64,000 nucleotides of DNA from assembly GCF_030684215.1 (NCBI RefSeq), contig NZ_JAUXOV010000072.1:1-64000 (forward strand), written 5' to 3'. Shown one piece after another: positions 1-11,732 of this stretch (positions within the stretch are counted from its first letter, which is position 1; each line of letters opens with the position of its first letter). The notes under the pieces were generated by a model. That model was not told the DNA's origin, searched no databases, and saw only the letters and a program-made list of their open reading frames with translations. Both the position numbers and the translations under genes were made by a program. The stretch is from Pseudotabrizicola sp. GTDB taxonomy: Bacteria > Pseudomonadota > Alphaproteobacteria > Rhodobacterales > Rhodobacteraceae.

Positions 1-1
1 C

Positions 2-1470
<1,469 letters not shown>

Positions 1471-1513
1471 GGAGGGCGTTCCTTTGGCAAAGGGGCTATG
1501 CAGGTGGCTTATA

Positions 1514-1529
1514 TTATGTATATACTTAA
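1514..1529. promoter_or_regulatory. Candidate HutC operator between hutF and hutI
   Basis: The 16-base site TTATGTATATACTTAA is palindromic except for one base pair and is centred on GTATATAC. It sits in the only AT-rich stretch of the divergent hutF-hutI gap. HutC regulators of the GntR family are known to bind GTATATAC-like palindromes, and a hutC gene closes this locus. The site would block both promoters. This is an inference from motif and position, with no binding evidence. Confidence 0.5.
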
Positions 1530-1575
1530 TCAATAAGTAAAGGAAGCAGAACCTTTGCCGGATCAGGAGGCCGCG

Positions 1576-2778
1576 ATGCTTGCAACGCTTTGGACCAATG
1601 CGCGGGTTGTCACTGCGGACGCTGCCATCGACCGTGCGCCGAATGCAGGCACGCTGGAGGTGTTGACCCAAGGGGGGCGGATCATAGCTGTTGGGCCTGC
1701 GCTATCGCGTGAGGGTTGCCGGGTCGTCGATTGCGGCGGGCGGTTGCTGACGCCCGCGCCGGTGGATTGCCACACGCATATCGTCTTTGGTGGCGACCGG
1801 GCCAATGAGTTTGAGCAGCGGCTGGAAGGTGTGCCCTATGCGCAGATCGCGCAGACAGGCGGTGGGATCAAGGCCAGCATGCGCGCCACGCGTGACATGA
1901 GCCTAGAGGCACTGGTGGCCGCCAGCCTGGCTCGGCTGGATCATCTGCTGTCCGAGGGCGTGTCGACGGTTGAGGTGAAGTCGGGCTATGGCCTGTCGGT
2001 CAAGGCAGAGCTGACCATGCTGCGCGCGGCGCGGGCGTTGGCGCAGGTGCGGGGGGTGCGGATCGTCACCACCTGGCTGGCCGCCCATGCCCTGCCGCCC
2101 GAGTATGAGGGCCGCCCCGACGCCTATATCGCCGAAGTTGCGATTGCCGGGCTGGAAGCCGCCCATGCCGAGGGCCTTGTCGATGCGGTGGACAGTTTTT
2201 GTGAGGGCATCGCCTTTACCACCGCGCAACTGGCCCCGCTTTATAATCGGGCGGCTGCGCTGGGTTTGCCTGTGAAAATCCATGCCGAGCAGTTGTCGCA
2301 CATGGGCGGCACCGCCTTTGCTTGCGGTTATGGCGCGGTGTCGGCGGATCATCTGGAGTATGCGACCGAGGCGGATGCTCAGGCCATGGCTGCATCCGGT
2401 ACGGTGGCGGTGCTGTTGCCGGGCGCATTTTACATGTTGCGCGAAACCGTGCTGCCCCCCGTTGCGGCCTTTCGGGCGGCTGGCGTGCCGATGGCGCTGG
2501 CCACCGATTGCAACCCCGGCACGTCGCCGCTGACTTCGATCTTGCTGACCATGAACATGGGGGCCACGCTGTTTCGCCTGACCGTTCCCGAATGCTTGCT
2601 GGGGGTGACGGCGCATGCAGCGCGAGCGCTTGGCTTGCAGGATGAAACCGGGCGGATCGCCCCCGGATTATCTGCGGACATGGTGCTGTGGGATGTGCAA
2701 ACCCCGGCGCAACTGGTGGCGCGGATCGGGTTCAACCCGTTGCATGCGCGCATTTTCAAAGGAGAGGTGGTCGCATGA
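1576..2778 (+). CDS. hutI: Imidazolonepropionase HutI
   Basis: A 400-residue cytoplasmic metal-dependent amidohydrolase that opens imidazolone-5-propionate to N-formimidoyl-L-glutamate. The motif [17 protein letters not shown] carries the HxH metal pair (His66, His68). Other family signatures are [24 protein letters not shown] and [11 protein letters not shown]. The ATG at 1576 has a good ribosome site (CAGGAGG, 5 bases upstream), so I prefer it to an upstream TTG at 1555. The stop overlaps the hutH start in an ATGA, indicating translational coupling in the hutIHGUD operon. Confidence 0.95.
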   Translation: MLATLWTNARVVTADAAIDRAPNAGTLEVLTQGGRIIAVGPALSREGCRVVDCGGRLLTPAPVDCHTHIVFGGDRANEFEQRLEGVPYAQIAQTGGGIKASMRATRDMSLEALVAASLARLDHLLSEGVSTVEVKSGYGLSVKAELTMLRAARALAQVRGVRIVTTWLAAHALPPEYEGRPDAYIAEVAIAGLEAAHAEGLVDAVDSFCEGIAFTTAQLAPLYNRAAALGLPVKIHAEQLSHMGGTAFACGYGAVSADHLEYATEADAQAMAASGTVAVLLPGAFYMLRETVLPPVAAFRAAGVPMALATDCNPGTSPLTSILLTMNMGATLFRLTVPECLLGVTAHAARALGLQDETGRIAPGLSADMVLWDVQTPAQLVARIGFNPLHARIFKGEVVA

Positions 2779-4307
2779 CCGAGATGATCCTGACCCCCGG
2801 TGCAGTGCCGCTGTCCACGTTGCGCAGCCTGTATTGGCAGGGCGGCACGCCGCGTCTGACGCCAGATTGCGCGCCCGCCGTGGCGTGGGCAGCCGCGCGG
2901 ATTGCTGAAGTCGCGGCAGGCGATGCGGCGGTTTACGGGGTGAACACCGGCTTTGGCAAACTCGCCTCGATCCGTATTGCGGCAGGCGACGTGGCGCAGT
3001 TGCAAAGGAACCTGATCCTGTCGCATTGCTGTGGCGTCGGCGCGCCGCTTGATCTTGCCGTGGTGCGGATGATCCTGACGCTGAAGCTGATGTCGCTGGG
3101 GCGCGGGGCGTCTGGCACGCGGCCTGAAGTGGTGGCGCTGTTGGAGGGGATGCTGGCCAAAGACGTCTTGCCGGTGATCCCCGAAAAGGGGTCGGTTGGC
3201 GCGTCGGGCGATCTTGCCCCACTCGCCCATATGGCGGCAGTGATGATCGGCGAGGGCGAGGCGTTTGTGAATGGCGACCGCTTGCCGGGTGCAGAGGCGT
3301 TGCGCCGTGTTGGCCTAACACCTGTTGTGCTTGCCGCCAAAGAGGGGCTGGCGTTGATCAATGGCACGCAGGTTTCAACCGCATTGGCGCTGGCGGGCCT
3401 GTTCCGGGCGGAACGTGCGCTCAGGGCTGCGATTGTGACCGGGGCTATGTCGACCGATGCGGCCATGGGATCAACCGCACCATTTGCGGCAGAGATTCAC
3501 ACCCTGCGCGGGCATCAGGGGCAGATCGACGTGGCGGCCTCCTTGCGCGATCTGCTGGCGGGCAGCCAGATCCGTGACAGCCATGTCGCCGGCGATGAAC
3601 GTGTGCAAGACCCCTATTGCATCCGCTGCCATCCGCAGGTGTCAGGGGCAGCGCTGGATATCTTGCGTCAGGTGGCACGCACGCTGGAAACTGAGGCGAA
3701 TGCCGCAACCGACAACCCGCTGGTGCTGTCGGATGGGTCTGTAGTGTCGGGGGGCAACTTCCATGCCGAACCTGTGGCCTTTGCCGCCGATATTGTGGCG
3801 CTTGCGGTGGCAGAAATCGGCGCGATTGCACAGCGGCGGATTGCGCTTTTGGTGGATCCGGCGCTGAACTTCGGCCTGCCGGGGTTTCTGACGCCAAAGC
3901 CGGGGTTGAATTCCGGGCTGATGATTGCCGAGGTAACTTCGGCGGCGTTGATGAGCGAAAACAAGATGCTGGCGCATCCGGCTTCGGTCGATTCCACCCC
4001 TACATCAGCCAATCAGGAAGACCACGTCTCGATGGCTTGTCATGGGGCGCGGCGTTTGCTGGCCATGACGCAGAACCTGTTCTGGATTATCGGGGTTGAG
4101 GCGATGGTGGCGGCCCAAGGTGTTGCTTTGCGAGGCCCGCTTACCACCTCACCCGCGTTGCAATCCGCGATTGCCGCCATCCGCGCCCGTATTCCGGCGC
4201 TGGAGGCTGATCGGTTCATGGGGGACGATATGGAGGCCGCGGGCGATCTGGTGGCATCGGGCGCGCTGGAAGCGGCGGGGCCCGACTTGCTGCCATGGGT
4301 GGCGTGA
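2775..4307 (+). CDS. hutH: Histidine ammonia-lyase HutH
   Basis: A 510-residue enzyme that deaminates L-histidine to trans-urocanate, the entry step. The tripeptide that self-cyclises to the MIO electrophile is visible as Ala143-Ser144-Gly145 in [15 protein letters not shown]. The substrate-binding YGVNTGFG (Tyr54) and TDNPLV segments are present, and the length matches the family. The ATG at 2775 overlaps the hutI stop by four bases. The longer in-frame extension upstream lies inside hutI and is rejected. The stop at 4305-4307 overlaps the next ATG as TGATG. Confidence 0.96.
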   Translation: MTEMILTPGAVPLSTLRSLYWQGGTPRLTPDCAPAVAWAAARIAEVAAGDAAVYGVNTGFGKLASIRIAAGDVAQLQRNLILSHCCGVGAPLDLAVVRMILTLKLMSLGRGASGTRPEVVALLEGMLAKDVLPVIPEKGSVGASGDLAPLAHMAAVMIGEGEAFVNGDRLPGAEALRRVGLTPVVLAAKEGLALINGTQVSTALALAGLFRAERALRAAIVTGAMSTDAAMGSTAPFAAEIHTLRGHQGQIDVAASLRDLLAGSQIRDSHVAGDERVQDPYCIRCHPQVSGAALDILRQVARTLETEANAATDNPLVLSDGSVVSGGNFHAEPVAFAADIVALAVAEIGAIAQRRIALLVDPALNFGLPGFLTPKPGLNSGLMIAEVTSAALMSENKMLAHPASVDSTPTSANQEDHVSMACHGARRLLAMTQNLFWIIGVEAMVAAQGVALRGPLTTSPALQSAIAAIRARIPALEADRFMGDDMEAAGDLVASGALEAAGPDLLPWVA

Positions 4308-5101
4308 TGACGCCCGTCCAGGTGCATCAGGGCGATGGCCCGCTGATCCTTGCCTTTCCGCATGTCGGCACCGATCTGCCGCCAGAGGTGGCAGCAAAGC
4401 TGAACACCGAAGGCCGCCTCCTGCGCGATACCGATTGGCACATTCAGCACCTTTATGCGGGGCTGATCCCCGGCCTGACCACCGTTACTGCCACCCAGTC
4501 GCGCTATGTGATCGACCTGAACCGCGACCCATCGGGCGCAAGCCTGTATCCCGGTCAGACCACAACAGGGCTGATCCCCGACACGACCTTTGACAACGTG
4601 CCGATCTGGGAACAACTGCCCACCGCGCCGGATGTGGCGCAGTGGCTGGGTGAAGTGCATCGCCCCTATCACGCGGCCCTGGCCGCCGAGATTGACCGCG
4701 TACGCACCCGGCATGGGGTGGCGGTGCTGTATGATTGCCACTCGATCCGGTCGGGAATCCCGTGGCTGTTCCCCGCAACCTTGCCCGAGTTGAACATCGG
4801 CACCAATGGTGGCACCACCTGTGCCGCAGCGCTGGAACATGCGGTTGCGCAGATCGCCGCCGCCTCCGGTCATTCTTGGGTGCTGAACGGGCGGTTCAAG
4901 GGCGGCTGGACCACGCGCCACTATGGGCGGCCCGAAACGGGCGTCCATGCCATCCAGATGGAACTGTCGCAGATCAGCCATCTGATGGCCGAAGCCCCCC
5001 TTTTTGCGCTGGACCCCGACCGCAGCACCCATCTGCGCAAAACCCTGACCGAAATTCTTGCCACGCTGGCCGATCTGGCCCCGCGTCTGGCCCGTGCCTG
5101 A
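4307..5101 (+). CDS. hutG: N-formylglutamate deformylase HutG
   Basis: A 264-residue hydrolase that splits N-formyl-L-glutamate to glutamate and formate, the last step after HutF. Typical N-formylglutamate amidohydrolase segments are [11 protein letters not shown] near the N-terminus, [10 protein letters not shown], and [15 protein letters not shown] with the putative metal-binding His. The start at 4307 overlaps the hutH stop by one base (TGATG). An alternative ATG at 4295 would add four residues. A second, more distant family member is at 34.5 kb; this one is assigned to histidine use by its operon. Confidence 0.93.
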   Translation: MTPVQVHQGDGPLILAFPHVGTDLPPEVAAKLNTEGRLLRDTDWHIQHLYAGLIPGLTTVTATQSRYVIDLNRDPSGASLYPGQTTTGLIPDTTFDNVPIWEQLPTAPDVAQWLGEVHRPYHAALAAEIDRVRTRHGVAVLYDCHSIRSGIPWLFPATLPELNIGTNGGTTCAAALEHAVAQIAAASGHSWVLNGRFKGGWTTRHYGRPETGVHAIQMELSQISHLMAEAPLFALDPDRSTHLRKTLTEILATLADLAPRLARA

Positions 5102-5111
5102 GGAGAGACTC

Positions 5112-6797
5112 ATGACCCGCCACAACACCCGCGACATCTACCCCGCCACAGGCACCGAGATCAGCTGCAAAAGCTGGCTGACCGAGGCTGCACTTCGGAT
5201 GCTGATGAACAACCTGCACCCCGATGTGGCCGAAAACCCGCATGAGCTTGTGGTTTATGGCGGCATTGGCCGCGCCGCCCGGACTTGGGAGGATTTTGAC
5301 CGGATCTGCGCCGCCCTGCGCGATCTGGAAGCGGATGAAACCCTGCTCGTGCAATCGGGCAAACCAGTGGGGATATTCCGCACCCACGCAGACGCGCCGC
5401 GTGTGTTGATCGCGAACTCCAACCTTGTGCCGCACTGGGCGACCTGGGATCATTTCCATGAACTGGATCGCAAGGGCCTGATGATGTATGGCCAGATGAC
5501 GGCGGGAAGCTGGATCTATATCGGCACCCAAGGCATTGTGCAGGGTACTTTTGAGACCTTTGCCGAAGCGGGCCGCCAGCATTACGATGGCAACCTTAAG
5601 GGCCGCTGGATTCTGACGGCGGGCCTTGGTGGCATGGGCGGCGCGCAGCCCTTGGCGGCGGTGATGGCGGGGGCCTGCTGTCTGGCGGTGGAATGCGACG
5701 AGACACGCGCTGATTTCCGCATCCGCACCCGCTATTGCGACGCCAAGGCGCATACTCTGGACGAGGCGCTGGCGCTGATCGACACATGGACCAAGGCGGG
5801 CGAGGCAAAGTCAGTTGCCCTGATCGGCAACGCGGCAGACGTGTTCCCCGAGATCTACCGCCGCATGCAGGCGGGCGAGGCCATGCCGAACGGTCGCCCC
5901 GATATCGTGACCGACCAGACATCAGCGCATGACCCGCTTAACGGCTATCTGCCAAAGGGCTGGAGCGTGGCCGAATGGCAAGCCAAGCGTGAAACGGACC
6001 CCAAGACCGTGGAACGGGCCGCCCGCGCGTCGATGCGCGATCATGTGGCGGCAATGGTGGGGTTCTGGAACGCTGGGGTTCCAACATTGGACTACGGCAA
6101 CAACATCCGGCAGGTGGCGCTCGAGGAGGGGCTGGAGAATGCCTTCGCCTTCCCCGGCTTTGTGCCCGCCTATATCCGCCCGTTGTTTTGCCGGGGCGTC
6201 GGCCCGTTCCGCTGGGTGGCGCTGTCTGGCGACCCCGAGGACATCTACAAAACCGATGCCGCGATGAAGAAGCTGTTTCCTGACAACACCCACCTGCACA
6301 CTTGGCTTGATATGGCGCGAGACCGCATTGCGTTTCAGGGCTTGCCCGCACGCATCTGCTGGATCGGGCTGGGGGAACGGCACCGCGCGGGGTTGATGCT
6401 GAACGAAATGGTCCGGTCAGGAGAGTTGAAAGCCCCGGTGGTGATCGGGCGTGATCATCTGGATTCGGGCTCGGTCGCAAGCCCGAACCGCGAGACAGAA
6501 GCAATGAAGGACGGCTCCGATGCCGTGTCCGACTGGCCACTGCTGAATGCGATGCTGAATGTGGCTGGGGGGGCGACATGGGTGTCGCTGCATCATGGCG
6601 GTGGCGTGGGGATGGGCTTTTCGCAGCACTCCGGGGTGGTCATCGTGGCCGATGGCACCGATGAGGCGGCAAAACGGCTGGAGCGGGTGCTGTGGAACGA
6701 CCCCGCAACAGGCGTGATGCGCCACGCTGATGCGGGTTACGACATCGCGAGGGATTGCGCCAATGCGAACGGCCTGCGCCTGCCGGCCATTCTGTGA
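5112..6797 (+). CDS. hutU: Urocanate hydratase HutU
   Basis: A 561-residue NAD-dependent hydratase (urocanase) converting urocanate to imidazolone-5-propionate, step two. The NAD-binding [12 protein letters not shown] and the catalytic-cysteine region [16 protein letters not shown] are present, and the length is normal for the family (about 555-560). The ATG at 5112 follows AGGAGA with a usual spacing and lies 10 bases after hutG. The C-terminal end overlaps the GTG start of hutD. Confidence 0.96.
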   Translation: MTRHNTRDIYPATGTEISCKSWLTEAALRMLMNNLHPDVAENPHELVVYGGIGRAARTWEDFDRICAALRDLEADETLLVQSGKPVGIFRTHADAPRVLIANSNLVPHWATWDHFHELDRKGLMMYGQMTAGSWIYIGTQGIVQGTFETFAEAGRQHYDGNLKGRWILTAGLGGMGGAQPLAAVMAGACCLAVECDETRADFRIRTRYCDAKAHTLDEALALIDTWTKAGEAKSVALIGNAADVFPEIYRRMQAGEAMPNGRPDIVTDQTSAHDPLNGYLPKGWSVAEWQAKRETDPKTVERAARASMRDHVAAMVGFWNAGVPTLDYGNNIRQVALEEGLENAFAFPGFVPAYIRPLFCRGVGPFRWVALSGDPEDIYKTDAAMKKLFPDNTHLHTWLDMARDRIAFQGLPARICWIGLGERHRAGLMLNEMVRSGELKAPVVIGRDHLDSGSVASPNRETEAMKDGSDAVSDWPLLNAMLNVAGGATWVSLHHGGGVGMGFSQHSGVVIVADGTDEAAKRLERVLWNDPATGVMRHADAGYDIARDCANANGLRLPAIL

Positions 6798-7309
6798 CAG
6801 GGATCTACCCCGCCGCCACCCGCGTCTTTCGCCCGTGGAAGAATGGTGGCGGCACCACGGCAGAAATCCTGTGCTGGCCGCCGGGTGCAGGGTTTGATGA
6901 CTTTACCCTGCGCCTGTCCACCGCGCGGGTAGAGTCCTCTGGGGCCTTTTCCACATTTCCGGGGGTGGACAGGGTGCTGACTGTGATCGAAGGCGGAGCA
7001 ATGGTGCTGCATCTTGGCGGTGAGACTCATGCGCTTTTCCCGCTTGTGCCCTTTGCCTTCGCGGGGGATGCGCCCTGCACGGCCACCGTTGATGCGCCGC
7101 TTCTGGATTTCAACGTGATGACCCGCCGCCCGCTTCAGGCGCGTGTCACCTTTGGCCCACTGGAGCCACTGGCCCGCTTTGCCCTGCTTCTTACCCCAGT
7201 GGCCGGGCTGGATCTGCTGGATCTGCTGGATCTGCGCCGGACACAGGACGCGCTGCTCGGCGCGGTTTCAGGTGCATCCGCCATCTCCATTCATCTGCCG
7301 AACGCCTGA
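6794..7309 (+). CDS. hutD: HutD family protein
   Basis: A 171-residue cupin-like protein of the HutD family. The signature region is [16 protein letters not shown] followed by [19 protein letters not shown]. HutD occurs only with hut genes and is thought to tune operon expression or bind pathway intermediates; no catalytic reaction is established. I place the start at the GTG at 6794, which overlaps the hutU stop in GTGA, rather than at an ATG 39 bases upstream inside hutU. It contains a short LDLLDLLDL run near residue 140, encoded by near-identical direct repeats of CTGGATCTG. Confidence 0.85.
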   Translation: MTGIYPAATRVFRPWKNGGGTTAEILCWPPGAGFDDFTLRLSTARVESSGAFSTFPGVDRVLTVIEGGAMVLHLGGETHALFPLVPFAFAGDAPCTATVDAPLLDFNVMTRRPLQARVTFGPLEPLARFALLLTPVAGLDLLDLLDLRRTQDALLGAVSGASAISIHLPNA

Positions 7310-7326
7310 CATCGGCGCAGACAGTC

Positions 7327-7379
7327 GAGTATTTAGGCCAAGATGAATGGAAAGCGGCTTCATCTTGGTTCAAATACTC
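7327..7379. terminator. Bidirectional hairpin between hutD and hutC
   Basis: An imperfect inverted repeat with two paired blocks: GAGTATTT (7327-7334) with AAATACTC (7372-7379), and AAGATGAA (7340-7347) with TTCATCTT (7359-7366). It lies exactly in the gap between convergent hutD and hutC and can serve both. The GAGTATTT...CCAAGATGAA arm recurs, diverged, at 17256-17276 and 63756-63776. Confidence 0.7.
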
Positions 7380-7384
7380 AAATT

Positions 7385-8101
7385 CTACCGCTCGTCCGGG
7401 GTGAAACGGCTGACCAGTTCGTGCCGTGTTCCGGGGTAGGTCTGTGTGACCAGCGTCACCCATTGGCCTGCCGCCTCAGTCCGACGGGTCACGTCAAGGC
7501 AAGCCTCGCCGGGGGACAGCGCAAGAGCGCGTGCGATGGCAGGCGTGGCGTTGATTGCGCGGATGCGGTGTTCGGCCGAGGTCCAGGGGATCTCGCGCAG
7601 CAGCCATTGGCCGGGAGCGAGGCTGCGGAAATCCTGTGACAGCGCGCCGGGGGCGGCTGCTGGGTTAATGATGCGCGCCTCGTGGCAGAACGGTTGCTCG
7701 CCGGCAAAATGCACGCCTTGCAGGGCCAGAACGGGCGCAGGATCTGTGATGCGGGCACTGATGCATTCAGCGGCCAGGGGCGCGCGCAGATCGCGCACCG
7801 TCAATGCAAAGCGCCATGGCAGGCCAAGGGCCTTCACCTCGGCCTCGATATCAGTGATGGCCATCACCGCCGCCTGCGCCATCGGCTGTGCGACAAAGGT
7901 GCCAAGTTTCTTGCGCCGGAGCAGGTAGCCTTCACGTGTCAGTTGGGCCAGCACCTTGTTCATCGTCATCCGCGAAACACCGTGCTGTTCAGCCAGCACG
8001 GTTTCAAACGGCAGCTGAAAGCCGGGCGGCCAGTCGCCCCCGGTGATCTTGTCGCGCAGATCCGCAAGGATGCGGTCGTGATGCGTGGTGCGGCTGTCCA
8101 C
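7385..8101 (-). CDS. hutC: Histidine utilization repressor HutC (GntR family)
   Basis: A 238-residue transcription factor with an N-terminal GntR winged helix-turn-helix (residues about 8-72; segment EQHGVSRMTMNKVLAQLTREGYL) and a C-terminal UTRA ligand-binding domain. HutC proteins repress hut promoters and are released by urocanate. It is convergent with hutD and starts at the ATG at 8101. The presumed target is the palindrome between hutF and hutI. A different GntR ligand cannot be ruled out, but the linkage makes HutC by far the best call. Confidence 0.92.
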   Translation of the reverse strand: MDSRTTHHDRILADLRDKITGGDWPPGFQLPFETVLAEQHGVSRMTMNKVLAQLTREGYLLRRKKLGTFVAQPMAQAAVMAITDIEAEVKALGLPWRFALTVRDLRAPLAAECISARITDPAPVLALQGVHFAGEQPFCHEARIINPAAAPGALSQDFRSLAPGQWLLREIPWTSAEHRIRAINATPAIARALALSPGEACLDVTRRTEAAGQWVTLVTQTYPGTRHELVSRFTPDER

Positions 8102-8164
8102 AAGGCCCCCTGTCCTGATCCGGCCGCAGCCTAGACAAGCGGGCGGGGCGGAACAAGCGCAACG

Positions 8165-9298
8165 TCAGGGCATCTTGCTGGCGATATAGGTGGCGAATTC
8201 AAAATTCGGGCGCTCCAGATGGCTGAGCGCGCCGGGCGACGACATATTGGCGCAAAGGCCGCGATACACCCGTTCCACACAGCCCTTGTCTTCGACATTC
8301 ACATCATCGAGCAGCGCCTTTAGGGCCGCAAAATGCGCGGGCGCCTGCGGGTCGGCGGCCCAGTCGGGCGCCAGTCCGCCACCAAACAGCACGTGCACGC
8401 TGCCAGGCCCGTCGGGGGTAAGGCAGAGATACCAGAAATACCCCGGCGTCAGCGTGATCAGCAGGGCAGGGTAGATCGACAAAAGCCATGTGAGGCGTCG
8501 TTCATCGCCTTGCAATGTGGTGTTGGACGGATGGGCGAGGGTCAGCGGCAGCGAGTCATTCTTGACGATGTAGTGGTAATTAAAAGCGGGAAATCCCTCG
8601 GGGCAAGTCATTTTCAACAGGTCCACCGTGCCGCCGATTGTGCCTTCATGGCAGACCGGCAGGTGGTAGCTTTCCATGAAATTCTCGGCCAGCACCTTCC
8701 AATTGGTGTTCCAGTGGAACTCTTCGCGAAAGGCCTCCACGTAATGTCCCATATCCAGATAGCCGACCAAATTCTCAACATCGCGCAGTGCTTCATTTGG
8801 CGGGGGCGCATCGGGGTTCAGGGTGACCATGATCCAGCCGAGCCAGTTTTCGACACGCACTTTCGGCAGGGCGATCTGGTCTTTGCAGAACGTTTCATTC
8901 AGCGTCATCGCGGGCGCGCCGCGCAGGGTGCCGTCAAGGTTATAGGTCCAGGCGTGGTAGGGGCAGACGATGGCGCGGGTGTTGCCGCGCCCCTCTAGCA
9001 GGGTGCTCATCCGGTGGCGGCAGACGTTGGATAGGCCGCGCAGGGTGCCTTCGCGGTCGCGCAAGATGATGATGGGCTCGCCCGAGATTTCCATGGTCAG
9101 GTAATCGCCGGGGTTGGGCAGGGCATCGGCGCGCCCGGCACATAGCCATTCGCGTGCAAAGATATGCTGCTGTTCCAATGCGGCAAACTCGGGCGAGGTG
9201 TAGACCGATTTCGGCATCGCCTTGGCGCGCTCAAATGGCTGCGCGACATTGGCGCGCAATTCGGCCAGCGGGGTCAGGCTCGGGTCGTGCTGGGTCAT
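8165..9298 (-). CDS. Rieske non-heme iron oxygenase, alpha subunit
   Basis: A 377-residue ring-hydroxylating-type oxygenase. The Rieske [2Fe-2S] motif is visible as Cys93-x-His95 (CRHRM) and Cys112-x2-His115 (CPYHAW). The mononuclear iron site fits His212 and His217 in ENFMESYHLPVCHEG with Asp337 in NVEDKGC. No ferredoxin or reductase gene lies beside it, so the electron donor must be elsewhere or be the neighbouring flavoprotein. The sequence resembles the oxygenases that demethylate quaternary or methylated amines (GbcA/stachydrine type) as much as aromatic dioxygenases. The substrate is unknown; context suggests an N-containing compound. Confidence 0.85.
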   Translation of the reverse strand: MTQHDPSLTPLAELRANVAQPFERAKAMPKSVYTSPEFAALEQQHIFAREWLCAGRADALPNPGDYLTMEISGEPIIILRDREGTLRGLSNVCRHRMSTLLEGRGNTRAIVCPYHAWTYNLDGTLRGAPAMTLNETFCKDQIALPKVRVENWLGWIMVTLNPDAPPPNEALRDVENLVGYLDMGHYVEAFREEFHWNTNWKVLAENFMESYHLPVCHEGTIGGTVDLLKMTCPEGFPAFNYHYIVKNDSLPLTLAHPSNTTLQGDERRLTWLLSIYPALLITLTPGYFWYLCLTPDGPGSVHVLFGGGLAPDWAADPQAPAHFAALKALLDDVNVEDKGCVERVYRGLCANMSSPGALSHLERPNFEFATYIASKMP

Positions 9299-9418
9299 CT
9301 GACACCTCTGTCTGTCGAAGGGTTCGCGTCAAAGCATGCGCAGGGATTGCGCGCCGGGCAAGAGCGCTGTTGCCCGGCAGCGGGGCTTTGCTGTGGTTTT
9401 CCGGCAAGTGCCCGTTGG

Positions 9419-10654
9419 TCAGGCATCAACGGGAGCGCGCGCGGCGATGATGCCCGCCAGCCGTTCGGCGTCGCGCCACGCGCCCCAGATAAAGGCCGAT
9501 CCCCGACAGGACAGCCATGGCAGGCCGACAAAATAGAGGCCGGGCACCGTTGACACGCCTTCGCTATGGACCGGGCGGCCTTTTTCATCAAAGGCGTCGG
9601 CTTTGATCCAGCCGAAATCCATCGCAAACCCAGTGGCCCAGATGATGCTGGTAATCTCATGGTTGTGCAGGTTGAGCGACAACACCGGGTCTGTCACGCA
9701 ACCGGGCAGCGGCGCGAACTGGCGAGCCTCGGGGTCTGTGGGCAGGTCAAGCGCATGGGCGGTGGCATAGGCGTCGGCCTCGTCCAGCACGGAAAGGTAA
9801 TTGGCGTCGCCTTGGGCGATGTTGTGGGCGAGGTCTTCATTCAGTACCATGGCCCCGTCAGCAAAGCCGTTGGCGCGGCCCAAAAGGACCACGCCTTGCG
9901 CGGCCAGCCGCCGGAAATCCATTGTCTGCCCGCCATAGGCACCGCTGACCGCGATGGTGATATGTTCCGTCCCCGGTTCCTTGGCGCGTGCATCCCATTT
10001 GCCCAGCTTGCCCAGCCACCAGACAAAATCCTGCCCTCGGTAGCGACGCGGCGGGCGGTCGTGCGGGCCGATCGACAGATAGACCTGTCGGCCTGCGCGC
10101 TGCAATTCCTCGGCTATCTGCGCACCCGACGACCCGGCACCCACCACCAACACAGCGCCTTTGGGCAGTTGGTCGGGGTTCTTGTAGGCGTTGGAGTGAA
10201 GCTGGGTCAGGCTCTCGGTGACCGGAACCAAATCGGGGATCAGGGGCTTTTGAAACGGTCCGGTGGCCACGACAACGCGGGCGGCCTCTATCACTCCCGA
10301 CGAGGTTTCGGCGCGAAATCCTCCATTGGGCAACGGGTGCAGAGCCGTCACCTCTACCCCGCAGCGGATTGGCGCGTTGATCTTCTTGGCGAAGGTTTCA
10401 AAGTAGCTTGCGATCCGTTCCTTGCCGGGAAAGGCATCGGGAGCGATGTCTTCAAACAGCTGACTGGGAAAGCGGTCGTGCCAGGCAGGGCCGTTGGCAA
10501 CCAGCGAATCCCACCGCTCTGACCGCCAGCGTTCGGCGATCCGGGCGCGTTCCAGCACCAGATGGGCGACGCCGTGCTGTGTCAGATGGGCGCTGGTGGC
10601 AAGCCCGGCCTGACCGCCGCCGATCACCAATGTGTCGATATTTTCCGGGCTCAT
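9419..10654 (-). CDS. Flavin-containing monooxygenase-like FAD/NAD(P) oxidoreductase
   Basis: A 411-residue flavoprotein with two Rossmann motifs: VIGGGQAGLATSAHL at residues about 9-23 for FAD and VVGAGSSGAQIAEEL around residue 170 for NAD(P). ATGF near the C-terminus (TSIIWATGFAMDFG) is typical of the CzcO/YUCCA-like branch of flavin monooxygenases. It could be an N- or C-hydroxylase, or less likely an electron donor to the Rieske protein. The 120-base gap to the Rieske gene contains GC-rich inverted sequence (GCCGGGCAAG/CTTGCCCGGC type), so the two may have separate transcripts. Substrate not assignable. Confidence 0.8.
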   Translation of the reverse strand: MSPENIDTLVIGGGQAGLATSAHLTQHGVAHLVLERARIAERWRSERWDSLVANGPAWHDRFPSQLFEDIAPDAFPGKERIASYFETFAKKINAPIRCGVEVTALHPLPNGGFRAETSSGVIEAARVVVATGPFQKPLIPDLVPVTESLTQLHSNAYKNPDQLPKGAVLVVGAGSSGAQIAEELQRAGRQVYLSIGPHDRPPRRYRGQDFVWWLGKLGKWDARAKEPGTEHITIAVSGAYGGQTMDFRRLAAQGVVLLGRANGFADGAMVLNEDLAHNIAQGDANYLSVLDEADAYATAHALDLPTDPEARQFAPLPGCVTDPVLSLNLHNHEITSIIWATGFAMDFGWIKADAFDEKGRPVHSEGVSTVPGLYFVGLPWLSCRGSAFIWGAWRDAERLAGIIAARAPVDA

Positions 10655-10753
10655 CTGGGGCGTCCTTTCGGTCTTGGGGCGGGTTGAGCCAAGTGTAATC
10701 CGCGCCTTGCTTTGGGAAAACGATGATCTGGTTCAGCTTTGCTAAGGCTGCGC

Positions 10754-11701
10754 CTAAGCCGGGCCAGGGTCTATCGCCGGACGCAGGCTGCGCACCTTTT
10801 CGGGGGTCAACTGATCACGGCAATGGGCAACAAAGGCCCGCATGGTTAGTGACGATTGCGCCCCTTCGGTCAGTATCAGGCCCAGTTGCATCGGGCGCAC
10901 GGCCCCTGTCAGCGGCACAAAACGCAGCGGCTGGCCATCGGGCGAGCGGTCAGACCACGGGCGGATATTGGCGATGGAATACCCAAAGCCTTGCCCCACA
11001 AGGCTTTGCATCACGCCAATGTCACGGGTGCGCTCGACGATGCGTGGCTTTAGTCCGGCGGCGTGAAAACAGGACAGGAAGTAATTGGCCGACAGCGGCA
11101 GATCGAGCAGCACCATCGGATGGGGGGCCAGATCCTGTGGCGTAACGGTATCTTGGCCGGCCAGCGGGTGCGAAACCGCCAGCACCGCATAGGGGGTCAG
11201 GCTGACCAGCGGAACAAACTCCAGATCTGCGGGGATATCCAGATCATAGCCAAGGGCGGCGTCCAGTGTGGCCTTGCGTAGGCGATCATACAGGTCAGGT
11301 TGGTCGCCCTCGGACTGGTGGAATTCTACCTGAGGGTGCAGGTCGGTAAAGCTGCGGCGCAGTTGGGGCAGGATAACTTGCGCAAATGTAATCAACCCGC
11401 CGACATGCAGCCGCCCCTGCACGGTCTGAGTGATGCTGCCCGCCAGATCAGTCAAGTGCCCGGCCATGGCCAGAACCTGCCGGGCGTGGTCACAGACCTG
11501 ACGGCCCGCGCCGGTCAGCGACAGTCCCTGCGCGTGACGACGCACAAAGAGTTGCAGACCAAATTCCTGTTCCAGATGCGCAATGGCGGCAGAGATTGAG
11601 GGGGACGACACGTTGACCCGTTCTGCCGCGACGGTGATTGAGCCGCTTTCCCCTACGGCGACGAGGTACTCCAACTGCCGAAGGGTGAAGCGCAGGGGCA
11701 T
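10754..11701 (-). CDS. LysR family transcriptional regulator
   Basis: A 315-residue LysR-type regulator. The N-terminal helix-turn-helix is clear (FTLRQLEYLVAVGESGSITVAAERVNVSSPSISAAIAHLE, quoted in two pieces of the same stretch). It is followed by LFVRRHAQGLSLTGAG and a periplasmic-binding-like effector domain. It is co-directional with the flavoprotein and the DUF1028 gene, sitting in the middle of the minus-strand catabolic block. It is the natural candidate regulator of that block, although LysR genes usually diverge from their targets. Confidence 0.88.
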   Translation of the reverse strand: MPLRFTLRQLEYLVAVGESGSITVAAERVNVSSPSISAAIAHLEQEFGLQLFVRRHAQGLSLTGAGRQVCDHARQVLAMAGHLTDLAGSITQTVQGRLHVGGLITFAQVILPQLRRSFTDLHPQVEFHQSEGDQPDLYDRLRKATLDAALGYDLDIPADLEFVPLVSLTPYAVLAVSHPLAGQDTVTPQDLAPHPMVLLDLPLSANYFLSCFHAAGLKPRIVERTRDIGVMQSLVGQGFGYSIANIRPWSDRSPDGQPLRFVPLTGAVRPMQLGLILTEGAQSSLTMRAFVAHCRDQLTPEKVRSLRPAIDPGPA

Positions 11702-11732
11702 CTGGGGCTTTCAGGGGTTGGTGTTGGTTGGG

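Noticed and set aside
7200-7240. LDLLDLLDL repeat in hutD as a microsatellite or frameshift site
   Set aside because: Three near-identical CTGGATCTG units keep the frame and the protein remains full length; more likely a small in-frame duplication.
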